Below are positions 33,583 to 44,386 of a stretch of 49,427 nt of DNA, piece by piece; within the stretch, counting starts at the first letter, position 1, and each line of letters starts with the position of its first letter. The position numbers were made by a program, and so were the translations under genes. The DNA is from an uncultured Pseudacidovorax sp. (GTDB taxonomy: Bacteria > Pseudomonadota > Gammaproteobacteria > Burkholderiales > Burkholderiaceae_C). The DNA is taken from contig NZ_CAJYES010000018.1 in the NCBI RefSeq assembly GCF_913773995.1, forward strand, positions 1-49,427, given 5' to 3'. The notes under the pieces were generated by a model. The model had not been told where the DNA came from. It searched no databases and worked only from the letters and a program-made list of their open reading frames with translations.

Positions 33583-35379
33583 CTATTTGTTGCTGGAGGA
33601 CGCCCACCACGTTGCCGCGGCCCAGCTGTCCGGTTCGTAGTAGGGCGGAACGCTCGGCGGCAGCACGAAACCGGCGGGCCGGTAGCCCACCAGGAAGCCA
33701 CTGCTGTACCACTGCGGGATGCCGTAGTAGCCGTTGGTGAGCACGCGGTCGAGCGCGCGCATGGCGGCGCCCAGCTCGTCGCGCGTGGTGGCGGCCAGCA
33801 CGCGGCGAATGATGGCGTCCACCGCCGGATCCTTCAGGCCCCAATAGTTGGCCGACCCATGCGTGCCGGCTGCTTCGGAGCCGAAGTATTCGAGCAGCTC
33901 GCTGCCCGGCGTGGTGCGGGCCGGAATGCGGATGCTGCCGAGCTCGAAATCGAAGTCGTCCATGCGCTGCTGGTACAGCGCACCGTCGACGTTGCGCACC
34001 GTCATCTGGATGCCCAGCTTGGCCATGGCGGCCTGCATCGGCAGCACCAGCCGCACGCCCGAAGGCTGGGCGTTCAGGTATTCCAGCGTGAAGGCTTCGC
34101 CCTTGGCATTGCGCAGCGCGCCGTCGCGATAGGTCCAGCCCGCTTGGGCAAGCAGATCGCGGGCCTTGCGCAGGTTCTCGCGCAGGCTGGAAGGCGGCAC
34201 GGTGCTGGGAGACAGCGGCACCGGGCCGAAGACCTCGGGCCGAAGTTGGGCGCGCAGCGGCTCCAGCAAGGCCAGTTCATCGGCGCCCGGCAGCCCTTTG
34301 GCCTGGAAGGGGCTGTTGGGAAACCAGCCCTGCACCCGCGTATAGATGCCATAGAACATCTGGCGGTTGAGCCATTCGAAGTCCATGGTCAGGGCCAGCG
34401 CCTGGCGCACGCGCACGTCCTGCAGCTTGGGATTGCGCAGGTTGAAGATGTAGCCCTGGTAGTCACCCGGCGCGCCGCTGGGAAAGACCTGCTTCTTCAC
34501 CTCGCCGCGGTCGAAGGCGCGGCCTGTGTACTGGCGGGCCCAGTTGCGCGAGATGAACTCGCGCTTGAGGTCGTACTCGCCCGCCTTCAGACCCTCGAAG
34601 CGGGCCGTGTCGTCCAGGTAGAGCTTGTAGGTGATGCGGTCGAAGTTGTACTGGCCCCGGCGCACCGCCAGGTCACGCCCCCAGTAGTTCTTGTCGCGCA
34701 CGTAGGTGATGTCGCGGCCCAGCCGGGCGCTGGAGGGCCGGTACGGACCGGAGCCGATGGGCAGTTCGGTGATGACCTGGTCGAAGGGCTTGCCCTGACC
34801 CCAGCGCTGGCTGAAGACCGGGATGCCACCGGCCAGCAGCGGCAGTTCGCGGTTGTCCGAATCGAAGTCGAAGCGCACCACGCGCTCGCTCACGGCCTTG
34901 ACGCTGCGAATGCCCGCCAGCAGCGTTCGGTACTGCGGCGCCGCCTGCTTGCTGATGAGTGTTCGCCATGAGTACACGACGTCTTCGGCAAGCACCGGCG
35001 CGCCGTCACTGAAGCGCGCTTCGGGCCGCAGGCGGAACACGGCGGAGCGATGGTCGGGCGCCACCTCCACATCCTCGGCCAGCAGGCCGTAGGCGGTCGA
35101 GGGCTCTTGCAGATTGCCCACCAGCAGCGACTCGAACACCAGGTCCGTGAGCCCGGCGGGCGCGGTGCCCTTGAGCGTGAACGGGTTGAACTTGTCGAAC
35201 TGCGTGACGGCGATCGGTGGCACCAGCCGGATCTCGCCGCCCTTGGGCGCGTCCGGGTTCACATAGTCGAAGTGGGTGAAGCCGACGGGGTACCTGATGT
35301 CGCCGAACTGGGCATACGCGTGCGCACCCCAGGCGGGCAGCGCCGCAACCAGAAGGGCCGGGAGCAGCCAGAGTCGCAT
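33583..35379 (-). CDS. yejA: Peptide ABC importer solute-binding protein (YejA-like)
   Basis: Periplasmic binding protein, 598 residues with signal peptide [21 protein letters not shown]. YejA hallmarks are [71 protein letters not shown] and [16 protein letters not shown]-like [16 protein letters not shown]. First gene of the yejABEF run. Its start is only 37 bases from the divergent fabI start. The cargo is probably a peptide or peptide-nucleotide of the microcin C kind, inferred from the family. Confidence 0.94.
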   Translation of the reverse strand: MRLWLLPALLVAALPAWGAHAYAQFGDIRYPVGFTHFDYVNPDAPKGGEIRLVPPIAVTQFDKFNPFTLKGTAPAGLTDLVFESLLVGNLQEPSTAYGLLAEDVEVAPDHRSAVFRLRPEARFSDGAPVLAEDVVYSWRTLISKQAAPQYRTLLAGIRSVKAVSERVVRFDFDSDNRELPLLAGGIPVFSQRWGQGKPFDQVITELPIGSGPYRPSSARLGRDITYVRDKNYWGRDLAVRRGQYNFDRITYKLYLDDTARFEGLKAGEYDLKREFISRNWARQYTGRAFDRGEVKKQVFPSGAPGDYQGYIFNLRNPKLQDVRVRQALALTMDFEWLNRQMFYGIYTRVQGWFPNSPFQAKGLPGADELALLEPLRAQLRPEVFGPVPLSPSTVPPSSLRENLRKARDLLAQAGWTYRDGALRNAKGEAFTLEYLNAQPSGVRLVLPMQAAMAKLGIQMTVRNVDGALYQQRMDDFDFELGSIRIPARTTPGSELLEYFGSEAAGTHGSANYWGLKDPAVDAIIRRVLAATTRDELGAAMRALDRVLTNGYYGIPQWYSSGFLVGYRPAGFVLPPSVPPYYEPDSWAAATWWASSSNK

Positions 35380-35416
35380 GCGAGAATTCTGCCCAAGTTT
35401 TTCTCAAGGCAGACCC

Positions 35417-36211
35417 ATGGGCTTTCTCAGCGGCAAGAAACTTCTGATCACCGGCGTCCTTTCCAATCGTTCCATCGCCTACGGCATCGCCAAGGCCTGC
35501 CACGCGCAAGGCGCCGAGCTCGCCTTCAGTTACGTGGGCGAGCGCTTCAAGGACCGCATCACCGAGTTCGCCGCCGACTTCGATTCCAAGCTGGTGTTCG
35601 ACTGCGACGTGGGCGACGACGCCCAGATCGCCAAGCTGTTCGAAGACCTGTCGCAGACCTGGCCCAAGTTCGACGGCTTCGTCCACAGCATCGGCTTCGC
35701 GCCGCGCGAGGCCATCGCCGGCGACTTTCTCGAAGGGCTGTCGCGCGAAGCGTTCAAGATCGCGCACGACATCAGCGCCTACAGCTTCCCGGCCATGGCC
35801 AAGGCCGCCCTGCCCTACCTCAACGACCAGGCCGCGCTGCTCACGCTGACCTACCTGGGTGCGGTGCGCGTGGTGCCCAACTACAACACCATGGGCCTGG
35901 CCAAGGCCAGCCTCGAAGCTTCGGTGCGCTACCTGGCCGGCTCGCTGGGCCCCAAGGGCGTGCGCGTCAACGGCATCAGCGCCGGGCCCATCAAGACGCT
36001 GGCCGCCAGCGGCATCAAGGGCTTCGGCAAGCTGCTGCCCGCCGTGGCCGCGGTCTCGCCGATCCGCCGCAACGTGACCATCGACGACGTGGGCAATGTG
36101 GCGGCCTTCCTGCTGTCCGACCTGGCCGGTGGCGTGACCGCCGAGATCACCTACGTGGACGGCGGCTTCAGCAACGTGGTCGGAGGCATCGACGAGCCGG
36201 CCGAGGGCTGA
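35417..36211 (+). CDS. fabI: Enoyl-[acyl-carrier-protein] reductase (NADH)
   Basis: Performs the last reduction of fatty-acid elongation. The 264 residues have the short-chain dehydrogenase fold with the FabI-type nucleotide loop ([13 protein letters not shown]) and catalytic Tyr146, Tyr156 and Lys163 in [21 protein letters not shown], at the same numbering as E. coli FabI. The ATG at 35417 begins the conserved [13 protein letters not shown]; an in-frame upstream extension overlaps yejA and is not part of it. This is the target class of triclosan and isoniazid-like inhibitors. Followed by a ligase gene 25 bases later. Confidence 0.97.
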   Translation: MGFLSGKKLLITGVLSNRSIAYGIAKACHAQGAELAFSYVGERFKDRITEFAADFDSKLVFDCDVGDDAQIAKLFEDLSQTWPKFDGFVHSIGFAPREAIAGDFLEGLSREAFKIAHDISAYSFPAMAKAALPYLNDQAALLTLTYLGAVRVVPNYNTMGLAKASLEASVRYLAGSLGPKGVRVNGISAGPIKTLAASGIKGFGKLLPAVAAVSPIRRNVTIDDVGNVAAFLLSDLAGGVTAEITYVDGGFSNVVGGIDEPAEG

Positions 36212-36236
36212 TCGCCCTTCTTCTCGCGTGACAGGC

Positions 36237-37073
36237 ATGCGGCGTCGCGGTCTTCTGCTGGCGGCGCTGTCGGTCGCCTTGTGCGCACCGGTCTGGGCCG
36301 CGCCGCCGGCTCTGATGCTGGCGGAGGTCTGGCGCGCCGGTATGCCGCTCGACGGCTACTGGGTCAGCGAGAAGTACGACGGCGTGCGCGGCTACTGGGA
36401 CGGACAGGCCCTGTGGACGCGCGGCGGCGAACGCGTCGCCGCACCGGCCTGGTTCACCGCGAATTGGCCCAGGCAGCCCATGGATGGCGAACTCTGGGCC
36501 GGCCGCGGTCTCTTCGAGCATGCTTCGGGCACCGTCCGCAGCCAGACGCCGGACGATGCCGCCTGGCGCGCCATGCGCTTCATGGTCTTCGACCTGCCCG
36601 CCGAGCCCGGCGACTTCGACCATCGGCTGCAGGTGCTGCAGCGGCTGCTGCCGATTGCGGCCATCCCCTGGCTGGAGCCCGTCGCTCAGGAACGTGCGAC
36701 CACGGCCGATGCGCTCAAGCGACGCCTCGATGCCACGGTGCGCGGCGGTGGCGAGGGGCTGATGCTGCATCGGGGCAGCTCGCTCTATGGTGCGGGCCGC
36801 AGTGCGGATCTGCTCAAGGTCAAGCCCTATGACGATGCCGAGGCGGTGGTGCTCGCCCATCTGCCCGGGCAAGGCCGGCATGCGGGGCGGCTGGGTGCGC
36901 TGCAGGTCCGCACGTCGGAAGGCCTCGTCTTCAAACTGGGCGGCGGCTTCACCGATGCGCAGCGTGACGATCCGCCGCCCATCGGCAGCACCGTCACCTA
37001 CCGCTACAACGGGCTCACGGCGCAGGGCCTTCCGCGCTTCGCGCGCTTCATGCGCGTGCGCACGGACCGCTGA
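36237..37073 (+). CDS. Exported ATP-dependent DNA ligase (LigE type)
   Basis: Minimal ATP-dependent DNA ligase, 278 residues including a signal peptide (MRRRGLLLAALSVALCAPVWA). The adenylation motif is EKYDGVRG (catalytic Lys46, with Asp48, Gly49 and Arg51), followed by MDGELWAGRG, FMVFDLP, EGLMLH (motif IV) and LLKVKPYDDAEAVVL (motif V). A small oligonucleotide-binding domain finishes the protein. LigE enzymes are small, usually exported, and are thought to seal nicks in extracytoplasmic DNA. The ATG at 36237 is used; a GTG at 36228 would add three residues. Follows fabI on the same strand. Confidence 0.92.
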   Translation: MRRRGLLLAALSVALCAPVWAAPPALMLAEVWRAGMPLDGYWVSEKYDGVRGYWDGQALWTRGGERVAAPAWFTANWPRQPMDGELWAGRGLFEHASGTVRSQTPDDAAWRAMRFMVFDLPAEPGDFDHRLQVLQRLLPIAAIPWLEPVAQERATTADALKRRLDATVRGGGEGLMLHRGSSLYGAGRSADLLKVKPYDDAEAVVLAHLPGQGRHAGRLGALQVRTSEGLVFKLGGGFTDAQRDDPPPIGSTVTYRYNGLTAQGLPRFARFMRVRTDR

Positions 37074-37155
37074 GCGCCGTGCAGCAACGCCGCCCCCCAC
37101 GCCCGCCCGAGAGGACGAGGCACCGCGTCATCTGCGCGGTCCGGCGCGGTGGCTG

Positions 37156-37497
37156 ATGATGGCGCTGGCCGTGGTGGCACTCGCGCTGGCGGTGGCCGGC
37201 GTCGTCCTGCCGGGCCTGCCGACCATGCCGTTCGTGCTGCTAGCCGCCTGGGCTGCGGCCCGAAGCTCGCCGCGGCTCGCGGCCTGGCTGGAAAGGCATC
37301 CGCTGTTCGGGCCGCTGATCCTCGATTGGCGTGCCGGCGGGCGCGTCAGCCGCCGCGCCAAGCGCAGCGCCGCGGCCGCCATGGGCGCGTGCGCCATCGT
37401 GCTGATCTGGCTGTCGCCCTCGCGCTGGGGTGCCGCTGCGGGAATCGGTGCCATGGCCTGCGTGCTGGTATGGCTCTGGCGGCGGCCCGAGCCATGA
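37156..37497 (+). CDS. YbaN/DUF454 membrane protein
   Basis: Small inner-membrane protein, 113 residues from the ATG at 37156. The family signature is clear: VVLPGLPTMPFVLLAAWAAARSSPRLAAWLERHPLFGPLILDW, with the first membrane segment just before it and two more near the C-terminus. Function unknown. The start is uncertain: the frame stays open upstream, and family members usually have about ten more residues before the first helix (here GPARWL precedes the ATG), so a non-ATG start between 37080 and 37155 is possible. It follows the ligase gene. Confidence 0.85.
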   Translation: MMALAVVALALAVAGVVLPGLPTMPFVLLAAWAAARSSPRLAAWLERHPLFGPLILDWRAGGRVSRRAKRSAAAAMGACAIVLIWLSPSRWGAAAGIGAMACVLVWLWRRPEP

Positions 37498-37550
37498 CGT
37501 TTCCCGCGTTGGCTGCCGCTGAGCTGGAACGCTGCCTTCCCTCCGCGACC

Positions 37551-37567
37551 ATGCGCCGTCAGCGCAT
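37551..37567. other. Hairpin between convergent DUF454 and phnX genes
   Basis: Perfect 6-bp stem ATGCGC / GCGCAT with loop CGTCA in the 88-base convergent gap. No T-run on either side; it may still help end transcription of one or both genes. Confidence 0.35.
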
Positions 37568-37585
37568 CGCCCCCCGAGCCGGCGC

Positions 37586-38404
37586 TCAGATCGCCGGCCG
37601 CTCCCCGCGTGCCATCCGCGCCTCGATTTCGTCCAGCACCGGCAGCAGGTCTGCCACGCTGTCGATCACGTAATGCGCGCCGGCACCTTGCAGCTCCGCG
37701 GTGGCGCGGGCGCGCACCTGGGCTTGGCCCTCGACATCGAGCGCCTGCCACTCGGCCAGCGTGAGACCCGCCGCATTGCCGCTGATCGCCAAACCGACCG
37801 CCCATGTGCCCGCATTCAGGCCCTCCTGCACGCCGACACCGGTGTCGTCCACCTTCACGACCGTATGCGCTGGCCACACGCCCAGATCGGCGAAGCAGCG
37901 GTACATCATCAGCGGCGATGGCCGACCGGCCGCCAGGTCGCCCGCGCAGACGAGGTTGTCGGGCACATAACCGCCCTTCGCGGCGATGGGCGTCACCACC
38001 TCCATGATCGGGCGGTTGTAGCCCGTGGTGGAGCCGATGCGCAGCCCGCGGGCGCGCACCGCCGCCACGGTGCCCAAGGCACCGGGGATGAAGTCGCAGA
38101 AGTCGGGCACCACGGCCGCATTCATCGGCGTGAAGACCTCGTAGAGCTCGTCGATGTCGGCGCGGGTGAAGCCGCGGCCGAAGCGTGCCTCCCATTGCGC
38201 CGCCACGCGCGGCAGCTGGCTCAGTGCATGGATGTGGTCCCACTTGGCCACGCCCATGGGGCCGCGTGCCTCGGCGATGCTGAGGTCGATGCCGTAACGC
38301 TCGAACAGGCGCACGAAGGCCCCCATGGGCGCGCAGGAGCCGAAGTCGATGATGGTGCCGGCCCAGTCGAAGACGACGGCCTGGAGTTTGTTTTGGTCGT
38401 TCAT
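37586..38404 (-). CDS. phnX: Phosphonoacetaldehyde hydrolase
   Basis: HAD-family enzyme that cleaves the C-P bond of phosphonoacetaldehyde to acetaldehyde and phosphate. The 272 residues have the nucleophile Asp13 in VFDWAGT, the Schiff-base Lys54 in GPMGVAKWDHI (the PhnX hallmark), the STTGYN loop and VKVDDTGVGVQEGLNAG. It follows the FAD oxidoreductase by 21 bases and both follow the phosphonate ABC transporter genes. Usually it receives phosphonoacetaldehyde from the aminotransferase PhnW, but no phnW is in the window; the FAD enzyme next door is the likely supplier. Confidence 0.96.
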   Translation of the reverse strand: MNDQNKLQAVVFDWAGTIIDFGSCAPMGAFVRLFERYGIDLSIAEARGPMGVAKWDHIHALSQLPRVAAQWEARFGRGFTRADIDELYEVFTPMNAAVVPDFCDFIPGALGTVAAVRARGLRIGSTTGYNRPIMEVVTPIAAKGGYVPDNLVCAGDLAAGRPSPLMMYRCFADLGVWPAHTVVKVDDTGVGVQEGLNAGTWAVGLAISGNAAGLTLAEWQALDVEGQAQVRARATAELQGAGAHYVIDSVADLLPVLDEIEARMARGERPAI

Positions 38405-38425
38405 GGGATGTGCAGCGGGCCCGGC

Positions 38426-39559
38426 CTACCAGCCGGCGAAGACCTCTTCGGCGATGCCGAAGGCGGTGCTGGCGCCGGTGCCGCTGGTGACGATCACCAG
38501 CCGCGTAGCGTCGTCGGGTGCGTCGATCAGGCAGTCGGTCACGGGCGATGAGGGATAGGTGCCGACCCAGCGCTGTGTGACGGTGTAGTCGGGCAGGTGA
38601 AGCGCCTCCTGCATGTGGCGCAGCATCAGCGCATCCACATGCGTGTCGGCGAAGGGCTCGAGTACCGGGCCGTAGTGGTGGGAGTCGCCTACCACGAGCG
38701 TGCCGTCGGCGCTCTGCACCACGATCAGATGGATGCCATGCGCCAGCGACTCGCCCTCCTCCGCCTCCAGCTGGGCAAGCAGCGCCTGTGCGGCCGGCAG
38801 TCGGCTGTAGCCGTGGTAGCGCACAAGGCTGAGGTCGGCCATGACCGAGCCCGGCAGCTTGAAGCCTTCTGGCGGCCGAACCCGCAGCATGTGGAGCTGG
38901 CACAGCTGCAGGCGATGCGGCGCCAGCCGTTCGGCGAACAGACCGTTCAATTCGATGTTGGTGCAGACGGCCACGCGCTCAGCATGCAGCATGGCGCGGG
39001 AGGTGCGCACGCGCGGCGTCGCCACCTCCAGCACCTGCTCTCCAAAGCGGAAGACCACGCCATGCGCCTCGGCCAGCCAGGCCGCCAGCAGGCCGATGGC
39101 GGTGCGCGACTCGACGCGCGCCTCGTGCGGGCTGTAGAGCACGGCACGGGCGGGCCCATGCGCGCCCTCCACCCGCAATGCGGGCGCGCGCCGTGCGGCC
39201 TCGGCGAGGTCCAGCAGTTCGCAGCCCTCGGCCATCTCGGTATCCATGAACTGCTCCAGCACCGCAAGCGCCTTGTCGCGGAAGGCTGTGAGGTACAGGC
39301 CCTGGTGGACCACGTCGATGCCGGCCTGTGGCGCCACCTCGCCCCACACCTCGCGGGCGCGGCGGGCCCGGCGCCAGGTGTCGCCGGCGCCCTGCCCGGT
39401 CACGGTCACGAAGCCGAAGTTGCGGATCGAGGCGCCGATGCAGGCCGCGTCCTTCTCGATGACGCAGACCTTGAGGCCGCGGCGGGCAGCGGTGTAGGCA
39501 TGGGCCAGGCCGACGATGCCGGCACCGACCACGATCAGGTCGAAAGAGGTGTTGCTCAT
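38426..39559 (-). CDS. FAD-dependent oxidoreductase of the PhnX-associated type
   Basis: D-amino-acid-oxidase-fold flavoenzyme of 377 residues. The Rossmann motif VVGAGIVGLAH (about 10-20) and IEKDAACIGASIRNFGFVTVTGQG, and near the C-terminus the second FAD contact VTSGTGASTAFGIAEEV, fit the family whose members recur beside phnX (TIGR03364). Some such enzymes are reported to oxidise N-methyl-2-aminoethylphosphonate, and in cases 2-aminoethylphosphonate itself, to phosphonoacetaldehyde. Located between the transporter (16 bases) and phnX (21 bases). Exact substrate cannot be read from sequence. Confidence 0.9.
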   Translation of the reverse strand: MSNTSFDLIVVGAGIVGLAHAYTAARRGLKVCVIEKDAACIGASIRNFGFVTVTGQGAGDTWRRARRAREVWGEVAPQAGIDVVHQGLYLTAFRDKALAVLEQFMDTEMAEGCELLDLAEAARRAPALRVEGAHGPARAVLYSPHEARVESRTAIGLLAAWLAEAHGVVFRFGEQVLEVATPRVRTSRAMLHAERVAVCTNIELNGLFAERLAPHRLQLCQLHMLRVRPPEGFKLPGSVMADLSLVRYHGYSRLPAAQALLAQLEAEEGESLAHGIHLIVVQSADGTLVVGDSHHYGPVLEPFADTHVDALMLRHMQEALHLPDYTVTQRWVGTYPSSPVTDCLIDAPDDATRLVIVTSGTGASTAFGIAEEVFAGW

Positions 39560-39575
39560 ACGGTCAGGTTCCTGC

Positions 39576-41276
<1,701 letters not shown>

Positions 41277-41278
41277 GC

Positions 41279-42445
41279 TCAGGCCTCCGCAGCGGGGAAG
41301 GCCCGCAGCCGATCCAGCCGCAGCGCGAAGCGCAGGCGCCGCCCCTCCTGCACGCCGAACTCGTCCATCTGGCTGAGCGAAAACTGCAGCTGCAGCGGCG
41401 TGGGCAGCCCCTCGACCACCAGTTCGGCCAGGCAGTTGCCGCCCAGGAATTCGATGTGCGCGACGGTGCCTGTGCACGGGCCCAGATGGTCCGCGTCGAA
41501 GCCCGTCATTGCCCTGTCTTCCGGACGCAGGTAGAGCATCACGTCGCGGCCCGGGCGATAGTCGGCGCCGTGGCCGGCCTCTACCTGCCAGCGCCGGTCC
41601 CCACAGCGGAACCAGCGCCCGCCCTCGGCCACGGCTGGCAGCCGGTTGACCTTGCCGACGAACTCGGCCACGAAGGGCGTGGCCGGTTCACGATAGACCT
41701 GCAGCGGCGTGCCCACCTGCTCGATCACGCCGTGGTTCATCACCACGATCCGGTCGGCGATCGACAGCGCCTCTTCCTGATCGTGCGTGACCATGATGGT
41801 GGTCACGCCGAGCCGACGCTGCAGCGCGCGGATCTCGTTGCGCAGGTGCACGCGCACGATGGCATCGAGCGCCGACAGAGGCTCGTCCAGCAGCAACAGG
41901 CCCGGCGATGCCGCCAGCGCGCGCGCGAGCGCCACCCGCTGCTGCTGGCCGCCGGACATCTGCGCCGGATATTTGCTGCCACTGCCGGGCAGGCCCACGA
42001 GCTGGAGCAGCTCATCGACGCGCGCAGCAATCTGCTTGCGGGGGCGCCGCTGGTTGACGAGGCCATAGGCCACGTTGTCCGCGATGCTCAGATTGGGAAA
42101 GAGCGCATAGGACTGGAAGACGATGCCGTAGTCGCGCTGCGCGGGCGGCAGGCGAGAGATGTCGGCACCGGCCTGCCACAGCTGGCCGCCCGTCTGCGTC
42201 TCCAGCCCCGCGATGATGCGCAGCAGCGTGGTCTTGCCGCAGCCCGAAGGGCCGAGAAAGCACACCAGCTCGCCCTGCGGAATGCTCAGGTCGATCGACT
42301 CCAGCGCCGTGAAGGCACCGAAGCGCTTGTGCACGCCTTGCAGCCGCAGGTAGTCGGGCTGGGGCACGCTTTCGACCAGGGTCAGCGACGCCGGCGCAGC
42401 ACCCACGCTGCGTTCGGCCGCATGGGCACGCGCCGGCGCGTTCAT
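41279..42445 (-). CDS. Phosphonate ABC transporter ATPase
   Basis: ATP-hydrolysing subunit of the importer, 388 residues. Walker A is GPSGCGKTT (65-73), signature [15 protein letters not shown], Walker [15 protein letters not shown]-loop [10 protein letters not shown], and a C-terminal TOBE domain ([26 protein letters not shown]). The ATG at 42445 overlaps the binding-protein stop by one base (TGATG), showing tight coupling. Family is the spermidine/iron/phosphonate (PotA-FbpC-PhnT) class; the genes around it point to 2-aminoethylphosphonate. Confidence 0.92.
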   Translation of the reverse strand: MNAPARAHAAERSVGAAPASLTLVESVPQPDYLRLQGVHKRFGAFTALESIDLSIPQGELVCFLGPSGCGKTTLLRIIAGLETQTGGQLWQAGADISRLPPAQRDYGIVFQSYALFPNLSIADNVAYGLVNQRRPRKQIAARVDELLQLVGLPGSGSKYPAQMSGGQQQRVALARALAASPGLLLLDEPLSALDAIVRVHLRNEIRALQRRLGVTTIMVTHDQEEALSIADRIVVMNHGVIEQVGTPLQVYREPATPFVAEFVGKVNRLPAVAEGGRWFRCGDRRWQVEAGHGADYRPGRDVMLYLRPEDRAMTGFDADHLGPCTGTVAHIEFLGGNCLAELVVEGLPTPLQLQFSLSQMDEFGVQEGRRLRFALRLDRLRAFPAAEA

Positions 42446-43482
42446 CACTTCTTCGCCTCGCTCTTGGCGTCGTAGCGACGCGTCCACTCGGCCAGGGTGC
42501 GCTCGCGGTTGGTGGCGGACTTCTCGAAGTCCATCTTGATCAGGCGGGCCTCGTAGTCGTCAGGAATACCGGCCAGCTTAGGTGCCACGCCCGGCTGGGC
42601 AGTCACGGCAAAGTTCTTGCCGTAGAGCAGCATGGCGTCCTTCGACGTCGCCCAGTTCGCCAGCTTCTTCGCGGCGTCCAGCTTCTTGGTGCCCTTGTAG
42701 ATGCCGACGGCCTCCAGGTCCCAGCCCAGGCCCTCCTTGGGGAACACCAGTTCGATGGGTGCCCCCTTGGCCTTGTTGGTGTAGCCGCGGTACTCGAAGG
42801 AGATGCCGGCCACGTATTCGCCCGCAGCCGCCATGTTGCAGGGCTTGGAGCCGGAGTGCGTGTACTGGGCGATGTTCTCGTGCAGCGCGTCCATGTACTT
42901 CCAGCCACCACCCTTGCCGGCGTCGTCCCCCCACAGCTGGAGCCAGGCCGCGACGTCGAAATAGCCCGTACCCGACGATGCCGGGTTGGGCATGACCACC
43001 TGGCCCTTGTACTCGGGCTTGGTCAGGTCCTTCCAGGTGGTGGGGACGGGGATGTTCTTCTTCTTGGCCTCGACCGTGTTGAAGCACACGACGGCACCGA
43101 ACACGTCCATGCCAACCCAGGCGGGCGGGTTCTTCTTGTCGCGGTACTGCGGCATCACCGCATCCAGGTTCAATGGCGCATAGGGCTCGAGCATGCCCTG
43201 CTTGTCGAACAGCGCCATGCTGGAGGCGGCCACGCCCCAGACGACGTCTGCCTGGGGATTGGCCTTCTCGGCCAGCAACTTGGCGGTGATCACGCCGGTG
43301 GAGTCGCGCACCCATTTGATCTCGATGTCGGGCTCGACCTTGTTGAAGGCACTCTGGTAGGCCTTGAGCTGATCGGTCTCCAGCGCGGTGTAGACGGTCA
43401 GCTGGGTCTTCTGCGCGAAGGCCGCGCCGGCGGCTGCCACGCCGATGAGGGCGGTCGCAATGGTCTTGACGGAAAAGTGCAT
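42445..43482 (-). CDS. 2-Aminoethylphosphonate-type ABC solute-binding protein
   Basis: Periplasmic binding protein of 345 residues with signal peptide [23 protein letters not shown]. The iron/2-AEP extracellular binding fold is seen in [56 protein letters not shown] (pieces), [24 protein letters not shown] and [12 protein letters not shown]. First gene of the minus-strand phosphonate operon. Between it and the divergent regulator gene lies a 158-base region with overlapping inverted repeats (43582-43617), the probable operator. Confidence 0.92.
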   Translation of the reverse strand: MHFSVKTIATALIGVAAAGAAFAQKTQLTVYTALETDQLKAYQSAFNKVEPDIEIKWVRDSTGVITAKLLAEKANPQADVVWGVAASSMALFDKQGMLEPYAPLNLDAVMPQYRDKKNPPAWVGMDVFGAVVCFNTVEAKKKNIPVPTTWKDLTKPEYKGQVVMPNPASSGTGYFDVAAWLQLWGDDAGKGGGWKYMDALHENIAQYTHSGSKPCNMAAAGEYVAGISFEYRGYTNKAKGAPIELVFPKEGLGWDLEAVGIYKGTKKLDAAKKLANWATSKDAMLLYGKNFAVTAQPGVAPKLAGIPDDYEARLIKMDFEKSATNRERTLAEWTRRYDAKSEAKK

Positions 43483-43581
43483 GGGCAGGCTCCTCGAGGA
43501 AATGACCGGGCGAATGTGCCGCCGCGAAACGACATCTTCGTGACATGCTCGCCAAGCAAAATCGGGGCCTGCTCCAGCATT

Positions 43582-43617
43582 TTGTCTATTGTTCTTTGTA
43601 GATCGTAGACAATCTAC
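43582..43617. promoter_or_regulatory. Overlapping inverted repeats, probable GntR operator
   Basis: TTGTCTA (43582-43588) and its complement TAGACAA (43606-43612) form one inverted repeat; GTAGAT (43598-43603) and ATCTAC (43612-43617) form another that overlaps it. The site is AT-rich and lies between divergent genes, 24 bases before the regulator's ATG. GntR/FCD regulators usually bind such GT...AC symmetric sites. Site and regulator pairing are inferred. Confidence 0.55.
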
Positions 43618-43640
43618 GCTCTCGAACCTACCATCGCGCC

Positions 43641-44378
43641 ATGCCCGCCGCTCCCGCCAAGAAGGTCTCCACCCATCCCGTCATCGCACAGCTTCAGTGC
43701 CATTCGCTGGCGAATGTGGTGCAGGCGGAGATCGAACGCATGATCCTGGACGGTGAGCTCGGCCCCGGCGCCAAGCTCACCGAGGCCACGCTGGCCGATC
43801 AGCTGGGCGTCTCGCGCGGGCCGGTGCGCGAGGCCTTCCGCATGCTGGAGGAAGGCGGGCTGGTGCGCACCGAAAAGAACCGCGGTGTCTTCGTGCGCGA
43901 TGTGCCCATCGAGGAAGCGCTGGAGATCTTCGAGGTGCGTGCCGTGATGGACCTGTACGTCGGGCGCAAGCTGGCCGAGACGGCCACGCCGACGCAGGTG
44001 CGCGAGTTGCGCCAACTGGTCGAGGCCATGGAGCAGGCCGTGAAGGCCGGCAATGCCAAGGACTATCACCGCTTCAATCTCGCTTTCCACGACCGCCTGC
44101 TGGAACTCGCGGGCAACGTCAAGCTCGTGGCCACCTACCGCAAGCTGGTGAACGAGCTCTCGCTGTTCCGCCGGCAGAACCTCACCGACGAGTCCATGGC
44201 CGTGTACTCGCGCGAGCACCGCGCCATCCTCAAGGCCATCGCCTCCGGCGATCCGGAGGCCGCGGGCCAGGCCATGTACCAGCATGTGATGAACAGCCGC
44301 GAGCGCACCCGCCTGAACTGGGAGAAGCACCGCGGCTCAACGGCCGCCAGCGGAGCCGCCTCCGTTGCCACGCCCTGA
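43641..44378 (+). CDS. GntR-family (FCD) regulator of phosphonate genes
   Basis: A 245-residue transcription factor. The N-terminal winged helix-turn-helix covers VVQAEIERMILDGELGPGAKLTEATLADQLGVSRGPVREAFRMLEEGGLVRT (about 32-83), and the C-terminal FCD domain is helical with metal/effector residues in FHDRLLELAGN and REHRAILKAIASGDPEAA. It diverges from the phosphonate uptake operon and is followed 8 bases later by the PhnZ-like gene, the layout of TIGR03338-type phosphonate regulators. The effector is unknown, probably an aminophosphonate or its product. Confidence 0.92.
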   Translation: MPAAPAKKVSTHPVIAQLQCHSLANVVQAEIERMILDGELGPGAKLTEATLADQLGVSRGPVREAFRMLEEGGLVRTEKNRGVFVRDVPIEEALEIFEVRAVMDLYVGRKLAETATPTQVRELRQLVEAMEQAVKAGNAKDYHRFNLAFHDRLLELAGNVKLVATYRKLVNELSLFRRQNLTDESMAVYSREHRAILKAIASGDPEAAGQAMYQHVMNSRERTRLNWEKHRGSTAASGAASVATP

Positions 44379-44386
44379 GGCCCGCC

